Assembly (NCBI GenBank): GCA_934193095.1 | Contig: CAKPUX010000063.1 | Location: 1 to 10,512, forward strand | Length of the DNA stretch: 10,512 nt | Direction of reading: 5' to 3' | Source: an uncultured Dialister sp. | GTDB taxonomy: Bacteria; Bacillota; Negativicutes; Veillonellales; Dialisteraceae | Shown here: positions 6,129-10,512 of the stretch, one piece after another | Layout of the letters: every line of letters begins with the position of its first letter | Numbering within the stretch: position 1 is the stretch's first letter | The notes under the pieces: model-generated | Seen by the model: the letters and a program-made list of their open reading frames with translations, nothing else | What the model was told of the DNA's origin: nothing | The model's database searches: none | Program-made: the position numbers and the translations under genes

Positions 6129-6879
6129 GTTTCAATACCTCCCGGCACAGCTTCTTATACGCCTCTGCTCCCTTGGACTTGGGCGCATAGGTCAGGATCG
6201 GCTCACCGAAACTCGGAGCCTCTGATAATTTCACGGTCCTTGGAATCACTGTCTTGAAGACCTTGGAGCCGAAATACGTCTTGACTTCCTCCGCCACCTG
6301 CAGCGACAGATTCGTCCGTCCGTCGAACATCGTGAGGAGGATCCCCAGGATACGAAGCGACGGATTCAGCTTGCGGCTGACGATCTGCACTGTCTTCACC
6401 AGCTGCGAAAGCCCTTCCAGTGCATAGAATTCCGCCTGGATCGGGATCAGGATCGAATCAGACGCGACAAGCGCATTGAGCGTCATCAGCCCCAGCGATG
6501 GCGGGCAGTCGATCAGGATGAAATCATAGGCATCCTTCAGCGCTTCGATCTTTTTCTTCAGGATGTATTCCCGTCCGTCCATGGCCGACAGCTCGATATC
6601 CGCCCCCGCGAGATCGATAGAGGAAGGAAGAAGAGAGAGCTTCTTCACCGCCGTCTTGACGATGGCCTCTTCTGCGTCCGCATCATTAAGCAGCACATCA
6701 TAAAGATTCTTTTTGAACTCCACATCCTTCGAGAGCCCGCTGGTGGAATTTCCCTGCGCGTCTTCGTCGATAAGAAGCGTCTTTTTCCCGCGATCTGCCA
6801 GGTATGCCGCAAGGTTCACCGCCGTGGTCGTCTTCCCCACGCCGCCCTTCTGATTGATAATGCTGATGATCACGCCCAT
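6121..6879 (-). CDS. parA: ParA/Soj chromosome-partitioning ATPase
   Basis: 252 residues from the ATG at 6879. Seen: the deviant Walker A KGGVGKTT (11-18) with both lysines, the A' region IDEDAQGN (37-44), Walker B FILIDCPPSLG (120-130), and the typical C-terminal SEAPSFGEPI and KGAEAY motifs. Known: ParA binds DNA non-specifically as an ATP dimer and moves or positions ParB-parS complexes; Soj also modulates DnaA. An in-frame GTG at 6906 is possible, but it lies upstream of the predicted transcription start. The ATG has an AAGGA site 8 bases upstream, so the shorter form is preferred. It is the first gene of the parA-parB operon. Confidence 0.97.
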   Translation of the reverse strand: MGVIISIINQKGGVGKTTTAVNLAAYLADRGKKTLLIDEDAQGNSTSGLSKDVEFKKNLYDVLLNDADAEEAIVKTAVKKLSLLPSSIDLAGADIELSAMDGREYILKKKIEALKDAYDFILIDCPPSLGLMTLNALVASDSILIPIQAEFYALEGLSQLVKTVQIVSRKLNPSLRILGILLTMFDGRTNLSLQVAEEVKTYFGSKVFKTVIPRTVKLSEAPSFGEPILTYAPKSKGAEAYKKLCREVLKRG

Positions 6880-6909
6880 AGCTTTCTTCCTTTCATCGAT
6901 AGTCACTTT

Positions 6910-6918
6910 ATTATAGCA
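6910..6918 (-). promoter_or_regulatory. Extended -10 promoter of parAB
   Basis: Minus strand reads TGCTATAAT, a perfect extended -10 with no good -35 hexamer at the usual distance. The start point would be near 6903, giving a leader of about 24 bases before the ATG at 6879. Confidence 0.7.
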
Positions 6919-6967
6919 TGATTTGGTGATGGAATGGGGGAAAATTTTGACCTTTTCGTCTGTGTTT

Positions 6968-7135
6968 CAGGCTTAGCCCACGGGGCGTATCGCCCTTTGA
7001 TTGCGCGCGAAAGAGGGGAGCAGGTTCAGAGGGTTCAACGAGTTCAACGGGGGTGGTGCGGCGCATAAAAAAGGAAGCGCCGCGGAGTATAGATGGTGGC
7101 GATGTCCGAAGGTGGCATTTCAGTCACGAGTCACT
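6968..7135 (+). repeat. Composite repeat, copy 7 (hairpin type A, 9-bp tandem block)
   Basis: Seen: the block GGCTTAGCCCACGGGGCG; three or four 9-bp units of GGTTCA type (about 7020-7049); the hairpin GCGGCGC (7058-7064) and GCGCCGC (7077-7083); a core with one change (GGCGATGTCCGAAGGTGG); and only two AGTCACN heptads (7122-7135). It lies upstream of the parA promoter and follows the same plan as copy 3. Confidence 0.85.
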
Positions 7136-7235
7136 TGAATACGACTTCCTGGCTTCACCCATATTCTCTATTCGCGGCGCAGCCGCCACCACCATTTCTC
7201 ATTTACACGCAAAGGGCGATACCCCCATAGACTTT
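7136..7235 (-). repeat. Composite repeat, copy 8 (hairpin type B, degenerate)
   Basis: On the minus strand this is a decayed element: a short TTTCTCATTT heptad remnant (7193-7203), the hairpin GCGGC-TGC-GCCGC (7174-7186) and a core-like region with many changes, ending in TATTCAAGTGACT. It is inverted relative to copy 7, the two sharing their AGTCAC ends. It stops about 10 bases before the arsR -35 box. Confidence 0.6.
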
Positions 7236-7243
7236 CCCCTGTC

Positions 7244-7272
7244 TTGACAATCCCCGCGCACTCTGCTACTAT
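7244..7272 (+). promoter_or_regulatory. Promoter of the ArsR-family gene
   Basis: Perfect TTGACA (7244-7249), 17-base spacer, TACTAT (7267-7272) preceded by TGC, so it also looks like an extended -10. Start point near 7279. Confidence 0.78.
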
Positions 7273-7275
7273 GCT

Positions 7276-7291
7276 ATAGAAATATTTCAAT
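7276..7291 (+). promoter_or_regulatory. Putative ArsR autoregulatory operator
   Basis: A perfect 10-bp palindrome, GAAATATTTC (7279-7288), is extended by AT/AT pairs on each side with one mismatch step. It lies at the predicted +1 and in front of the ribosome site. Known: ArsR/SmtB repressors usually bind AT-rich imperfect dyads over their own promoters. Assignment is by position and symmetry only. Confidence 0.5.
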
Positions 7292-7310
7292 TTATCAAAT
7301 GGGAGACGTT

Positions 7311-7610
7311 ATGGAACAGATTTACATCGATACAGCGAAAATATTAAAAGCGATTTCCGATCCGAAGCGACTGAAGATCGTCGACATGCTGTCCTGCCAT
7401 GCCCAGTGTGCCAACAAGCTGCAGGAAGCCTTCGCCATTACCCAGCCGACGCTTTCACATGATATGAAAGTGCTGGTCGAGTCCGGGCTGGTCCTTGACC
7501 GCCGCGACGGAAAACACATTTTCTATACACTGAACCCAGATGCATTGAATGAGCTGCACACCATTATGGGTACGATTTTCAAAAAGAAAAAACACTGCCT
7601 CGCAGACTGA
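7311..7610 (+). CDS. ArsR/SmtB-family winged-helix repressor
   Basis: 99 residues from the ATG at 7311, which has GGGAG 5 bases upstream. An ATG at 7299 would add four residues but lacks a ribosome site. Seen: ISDPKRLKIVDML (about 15-27), a winged-helix core with the recognition helix TQPTLSHDMKVLVESGLV (about 44-61), and the wing DRRDGKHIFYTLN. Known: ArsR proteins repress metal or stress genes and release DNA on binding their signal. The usual alpha-3 ELCVC metal motif is not intact. Only one Cys (Cys33) aligns with it, with Cys29 and His30 four and three residues before it and a His95-Cys96 pair at the C-terminus. It could be a non-standard thiol or metal sensor. It stands alone between its own promoter and terminator, so its targets besides itself lie elsewhere. 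Confidence 0.9.
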   Translation: MEQIYIDTAKILKAISDPKRLKIVDMLSCHAQCANKLQEAFAITQPTLSHDMKVLVESGLVLDRRDGKHIFYTLNPDALNELHTIMGTIFKKKKHCLAD

Positions 7611-7615
7611 TAAAA

Positions 7616-7639
7616 CGAAGCCTTTCGGCTTCGTTTTTT
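7616..7639 (+). terminator. Rho-independent terminator of the ArsR gene
   Basis: Perfect 7-bp stem CGAAGCC-TTTC-GGCTTCG followed by six T residues, 5 bases after the stop codon. Confidence 0.92.
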
Positions 7640-7658
7640 GCTGAATCATAGAATTGGG

Positions 7659-7860
7659 AGTCTCTAGTGACTGGTGACTAGGGACTGGTGACTAGGGATT
7701 AGGGATTAGAAGTCTCTAATGACTGATGACTGAAATGCCACTCTCGGGCATCGCCCTATATATACTCCGCGGCGCTTTTTATTTTTACGCGCCGCACCAC
7801 CATTTCTCATTTCTCATTTCTAATTTCTCATTCCTTATTCGAGCAAAGCTTTCGCACGCC
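7659..7860 (-). repeat. Composite repeat, copy 9 (hairpin type A)
   Basis: Seen: ten in-phase heptads (7661-7730) of the TGACTAG, GGACTGG, GGATTAG and TGATGAC types; the core, complement of GGGCGATGCCCGAGAGTGG; the hairpin GCGGCGC (7769-7775) and GCGCCGC (7789-7795); five CATTTCT-type heptads (7801-7835); and the GAGCAAAGCTTTCGC block. It closely matches copy 1 in sequence and orientation, although they are 7.7 kb apart. The remainder, to about 7885, is a weaker match to the distal block. Confidence 0.88.
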
Positions 7861-7925
7861 TTCAAAGAGCGTCACGCTCCACAAGCTGACCTTGAAATTT
7901 TTCTCTTCTTTTTATTATGAAAAAG

Positions 7926-7934
7926 TGTTATATT
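7926..7934 (+). promoter_or_regulatory. Possible extended -10 promoter of the small acidic protein gene
   Basis: TGTTATATT fits an extended -10 (TGn-TATATT), with a leader of about 45 bases. The -35 region at the usual distance is only TTCTTT. A TTGAAA at 7892-7897 with TATTAT at 7913-7918 is an alternative, but the spacer is only 15 bases. Confidence 0.4.
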
Positions 7935-7986
7935 ATAGGAAGAAATAGCAATTTCCTTGCTATAAATTGGTCGTGAGGTGATAAAC

Positions 7987-8301
7987 ATGGCAGAAGTAAC
8001 TGAAAAGAGCATCATCGTCAATGGCGTCGACAAATATCTCGTCGCTGATCTGAAACGTGTTTACGGCGGCGTAAGCTACCAGGGTGAGGAATACGTATTC
8101 CTGCAGTTCCCGGTTGTCGGCGATACCGTCAGAGACTACCGTCCGGACAGCTACACCACCGCTATTATGCTCGGTGATGAAGTATTCGATGGACAGACCT
8201 TCCATTACCACATCACTCTGACCTATGATGGTCATGTCAGAGAAGTGGCTTACCTGGGTCTGGATGACGCAGGCAGACCAGACACCGTAGATGTCGAATA
8301 A
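7987..8301 (+). CDS. Small acidic protein of unknown function
   Basis: 104 residues; I do not recognise the family. Seen: no signal peptide, membrane segment or Cys residue. It is strongly acidic and rich in Val, Asp, Tyr and Gly, with alternating hydrophobic patterns that suggest beta strands (IIVNGVDKYLVADL, EYVFLQFPVV, FHYHITLTYDGHVREVAYLGL). The ATG at 7987 is chosen because GAGGTG ends 6 bases upstream; a GTG at 7978 overlaps that site and is less likely. The codons look biased (CTG, CGT, GGT, GAA preferred) compared with the neighbours, and a strong terminator follows at once. Together these hint at high expression, but I could not measure the bias. It stands alone between a repeat element and a convergent transporter gene. 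Confidence 0.8.
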   Translation: MAEVTEKSIIVNGVDKYLVADLKRVYGGVSYQGEEYVFLQFPVVGDTVRDYRPDSYTTAIMLGDEVFDGQTFHYHITLTYDGHVREVAYLGLDDAGRPDTVDVE

Positions 8302-8303
8302 GC

Positions 8304-8341
8304 CAATCAAAAAGAGCTCCCGCGGGAGCTCTTTTTGATTG
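8304..8341. terminator. Bidirectional Rho-independent terminator (38-bp perfect palindrome)
   Basis: A perfect inverted repeat of 38 bases centred on CCGCGG, with an AAAAAGAGCTCC arm and a GGAGCTCTTTTT arm. Each strand therefore has a GC stem followed by five T residues. It starts 2 bases after the stop of the small acidic gene and can also end the convergent symporter transcript, whose stop codon is 87 bases away. Confidence 0.92.
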
Positions 8342-8428
8342 CTCAGTGCGCCTTCTATAGCAGGCTCGATCAGAGGAAGCCGGCTTTCGGCGGATGCTTC
8401 AAAAAACTTCCCCGGTAGCGGCTCTTCG

Positions 8429-9805
8429 TTATTTCATTTCTTCTTTCTTCCTCCGGATCCCCGGCAGGAGCAAGAGAGCGCTCACGATCAGCCCGACAAA
8501 GAGCGGATCGATCGTGAGTTTTACCACCGTCGCCGTGAGGAGTGCGGCCGCTGTACTTCCGAGCATGGAAAGGACAGCCCATCCTCTCTTCACATGTCCC
8601 GGCCAGAAAACAGCGAGTGTCAGGGGCAGGAAGATCCCGCCGCCGCGAAGCGCCATGGAAATGTACGTCCAGAAGAGCACTTCGCTCCCACGATTCAGGA
8701 TAGCGATGAAACAGGCAAGAAGCATGACGAAAAGCACCGTCAGCTGATTGACCGTCAGCATCTTCCTGTCATCGGTCATACGGAAGAACGGCACGATCAT
8801 GTCTCGTGTGATCATCGTACCGATGCCGAGCGCAAGCCCGCCGATACCGCCAATCAACGACAGGATGATGCCGCCCATGGCAAGCCCCCCAAGGAGCGGA
8901 TGCACCTCATTGATGAGGTACGTCGGAAGCACCATGATCGGCTGGATATCCGGATACAAAGTCTCCATATAGAGCCCGACTGCGACAGAAGGCAGACCGA
9001 CAGGAATGACGATGGCTGCCGCCAAAAAGCAGCCCGCCGATGCAGTGGACGGCGTATCCGCCGAGAAAATGCACTGGATATACGTCTGCGTACAGAGTAC
9101 CCCCACAAGGACGGAGAAAAGATTCGCCAGCGCAGGCTCTACGCCGCGTCCGAAGAGAGAAAATTGAGAAGCGGGAAAATGGCTCCACGCCCCAGTCTCA
9201 TGGACCGCCCGGAAGGCTTCCCATCCTGCGATGAAGAGCGCCACCCAGATGATTCCCATTTTCAGCATGCCGCCAATCCCCGCGGATTTCATCCCGCCAA
9301 AGAATGTATAGGCAGCGACCAGAAAGATCAGAAGTGCTGAAGCGGTATACGCATCGACGTGAAAGACCTCTGCTACGATCTCTATCCCCGGCAGACAGCT
9401 CGCTACCGCAGAAAAAAGGATACCGATGGAGGAAATCACCGAAGAAAGCTCCTCCGCTTTCCTCCCGTAGTGCATCGCCAGAAACTGCGGGATCGTCTCA
9501 AGCCCCGTTCCGCGCATTTTCTTCGCATAAAAAAGCCCCATGATGATAAAAGCGATACCGCTCCCCAGTGTGAACCACCACGCGGAGAGCCCGAAATTGT
9601 ACGCGAGCTGCGCCGTCCCTACCGTCGCGCCCCCGCCGACCACCGTCCCTGCGATACTTCCTGCGACCAGCGGTGCTCCCGCCGACCGTCCGCCGACGCT
9701 GTAGCCCGCTGCTGATTTCACAGATCTTGAACAGTAGATCCCGATCCCGATCACCAGCGCAAGCGTCGCGATGATGACCCCCATGTGCATCATAGTCAAA
9801 TGCAT
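8429..9805 (-). CDS. Sodium:solute symporter (SSS family)
   Basis: 458 residues from the ATG at 9805. An ATG two codons earlier (9811) sits only 1 base after the GAGGG site, whereas 9805 has a normal 7-base spacing. Seen: about 12-13 hydrophobic segments over the whole length. SSS-type stretches include AAGYSVGGRSAGAPLVAG (about 33-50), GGGATVGTAQLAYNFGLSAWWF in the second helix region, LETIPQFLAMHYGRKAEE, and FFGGMKSAGIGGMLKMGIIW near the middle. Known: SSS transporters use the Na+ gradient to import sugars, amino acids, carboxylates or similar small solutes. The substrate cannot be read from sequence, and no catabolic gene sits beside it. It has its own extended -10 promoter and shares a terminator with the convergent gene. 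Length is normal and no frameshift is seen. Confidence 0.9.
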   Translation of the reverse strand: MHLTMMHMGVIIATLALVIGIGIYCSRSVKSAAGYSVGGRSAGAPLVAGSIAGTVVGGGATVGTAQLAYNFGLSAWWFTLGSGIAFIIMGLFYAKKMRGTGLETIPQFLAMHYGRKAEELSSVISSIGILFSAVASCLPGIEIVAEVFHVDAYTASALLIFLVAAYTFFGGMKSAGIGGMLKMGIIWVALFIAGWEAFRAVHETGAWSHFPASQFSLFGRGVEPALANLFSVLVGVLCTQTYIQCIFSADTPSTASAGCFLAAAIVIPVGLPSVAVGLYMETLYPDIQPIMVLPTYLINEVHPLLGGLAMGGIILSLIGGIGGLALGIGTMITRDMIVPFFRMTDDRKMLTVNQLTVLFVMLLACFIAILNRGSEVLFWTYISMALRGGGIFLPLTLAVFWPGHVKRGWAVLSMLGSTAAALLTATVVKLTIDPLFVGLIVSALLLLPGIRRKKEEMK

Positions 9806-9841
9806 ATTCATTCCCTCTTTCCATGCTCCATTTGTGAACCC

Positions 9842-9850
9842 ATTATAGCA
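9842..9850 (-). promoter_or_regulatory. Extended -10 promoter of the symporter gene
   Basis: Minus strand reads TGCTATAAT, the same 9-mer as at the parAB promoter, with a poor -35. The start point would be near 9835, about 30 bases before the ATG. Confidence 0.7.
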
Positions 9851-9930
9851 GAATGAATGAGGGGATGCTAGAATAGGGAAAATGGGTAGTAGGCATTCTC
9901 ATACTAACCAGCTTGTTTTTTCTGCACATA

Positions 9931-10078
9931 GTTAGAAGTGAGAAGTTAGAAGTTAGAAGTGAAGGTGCGGCGCATAAAAATAAAAGCGCCGCGAAGTTTT
10001 TTATATAATAAGAGGGTATTGGGGCGCTATATGAATTGCGCGCCCCTTCCACCACTTCTCACTTCTCACTCCTCACTT
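9931..10078. repeat. Composite repeat, copy 10, with inverted heptad ends
   Basis: Seen: five GTTAGAA/GTGAGAA heptads (9931-9965); hairpin type A with GCGGCGC (9967-9973) and GCGCCGC (9986-9992); a T6 run (9997-10002); TATAAT (10004-10009); a second stem GGGGCGC (10021-10027) and GCGCCCC (10040-10046), also with a 12-base loop; and CTTCTCA heptads (10054-10075) that are the reverse complement of the left-hand heptads. The canonical GGGGCGATGCCC core is missing. It lies between the divergent symporter and HAD genes. The TATAAT may serve the HAD gene, but no -35 is seen. Confidence 0.8.
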
Positions 10079-10132
10079 TACAGTACATTTCACCATTAAC
10101 CTGAACCATTTTTTAAGGAGCCCATTATCACC

Positions 10133-10512
10133 ATGTACCAGGCAGTTCTCTTCGATATGGATGGTACGATCCTCGATACCATCACAGACCTTACGATTTG
10201 TACCAATTACGCACTTTCCCAGCTGGGAAAGCCCCATGCATTTCCCGCAGAGCTCGTGAAGCTCTGCTACGGCTGCGGCATCGAAGCCGACATGCAGAAA
10301 GCACTCGCCATGGCTGCCGGCTGCGCCGGTGAAGACTTGGAATACGTAGAAAATCCTACGCCGCTTTCCTCCTACGGTCTTACCGCGCAGGACACCGCCC
10401 GCCTGCAGTCGATCTTCGTCCCCTGCTACAGCGCCCACTGCCACCTTCACACCGCTCCCTACGACGGCATCCCCGCTCTCCTGTCCGCGCTTCAAAGAAG
10501 AGGGATCCGTAC
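10133..10512 (+). CDS. HAD-IA family phosphatase, 5' part (phosphoglycolate phosphatase-like)
   Basis: 126 codons are present and the gene runs off the window end. Seen: motif I is LFDMDGTILDT at residues 6-16, with the nucleophile Asp8 and the acid/base Asp10. A helical cap domain covers about 17-100, followed by YDGIPALLSALQRRGIR (about 110-126), the helix that usually precedes motif II. Known: these cytoplasmic Mg2+-dependent enzymes remove phosphate from small phosphometabolites; the Gph/PgmB-like branch is the closest by eye, but the substrate is open. The ATG at 10133 is the first in frame; its AAGGAG site is 12 bases upstream, longer than usual. Motifs II-IV are beyond the window, so completeness cannot be judged. 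Confidence 0.9.
   Translation, partial: MYQAVLFDMDGTILDTITDLTICTNYALSQLGKPHAFPAELVKLCYGCGIEADMQKALAMAAGCAGEDLEYVENPTPLSSYGLTAQDTARLQSIFVPCYSAHCHLHTAPYDGIPALLSALQRRGIR

Noticed and set aside
5430..6257. 275-codon plus-strand open frame over parB and parA
   Set aside because: Shadow frame on the opposite strand of two unmistakable genes with conserved motifs.
7899..7986. Riboswitch or structured leader before the small acidic protein gene
   Set aside because: The leader is short and A/T-rich, and I see no conserved riboswitch motif or alternative terminator.
8339..9340. 333-codon open frame antisense to the symporter
   Set aside because: Highly charged, low-complexity translation typical of the reverse strand of a membrane protein gene, and it begins within the terminator palindrome.
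9967..10002. Hairpin followed by T6 as a plus-strand terminator
   Set aside because: No plus-strand gene lies upstream that would need it, the T run starts 4 bases after the stem, and the hairpin is the shared repeat module. It may work as a terminator, but I did not annotate it as one.
9843..10055. 70-codon minus-strand frame upstream of the symporter
   Set aside because: It is composed of repeat copy 10 and overlaps the extended -10 promoter; no ribosome site.
10073..10495. 140-codon minus-strand frame opposite the HAD gene
   Set aside because: Antisense shadow; the plus strand has the DxDGT motif and an AAGGAG site.

Overview
The window reads as chromosomal DNA of a low-to-moderate GC Firmicute-type bacterium. 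The best guess is class Negativicutes (a Dialister/Megasphaera/Selenomonas-like organism). This is inferred from the parA-parB-DUF4446-M23 peptidase gene order, the strong Shine-Dalgarno sites and the protein style. No rRNA, dnaA or other taxonomic marker is present, so the genus is a guess.

Layout, left to right. Five co-oriented minus-strand units come first. They are a ZIP metal transporter (151-930) behind a consensus promoter with a Fur-like palindrome over its start point, a secreted SGNH/GDSL esterase-like protein (1464-2756), a membrane-anchored M23 peptidase (3157-4083), a DUF4446 protein (4264-4851), and the overlapping chromosome-partitioning pair parB (5265-6128) and parA (6121-6879). 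Next come an autoregulated-looking ArsR repressor (7311-7610, plus), a small acidic unknown protein (7987-8301, plus), a sodium:solute symporter (8429-9805, minus) and the 5' part of a HAD-IA phosphatase (10133 to the window end, plus).

Two features tie the left half to chromosome replication and segregation. A near-perfect parS site (15 of 16 bases) lies inside the SGNH coding sequence, about 3.4 kb from parB. A cluster of six DnaA-box-like 9-mers, two of them perfect, lies at 1312-1438. The window therefore probably sits near the replication origin, although the cluster is not proven to be oriC.

The most unusual feature is a family of composite intergenic repeats, present in almost every gap between genes and in no coding sequence beyond a few terminal codons. 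Each copy combines a GC-rich hairpin (one of two types), a conserved core around GGGGCGATGCCCGAAGGTGGTATTCAAGTCAC-like sequence, and blocks of degenerate 7-bp tandem repeats (AGTCACC, CCTAATC, AATTAGG, AGGGTTC, CATTTCT and others). The heptad phase is kept even where the unit sequence changes. At least ten hairpin-bearing copies in both orientations make up very roughly one sixth of the window. They resemble a mosaic of REP/MITE-like hairpins and STRR-like heptanucleotide repeats. I can name no system that explains them.
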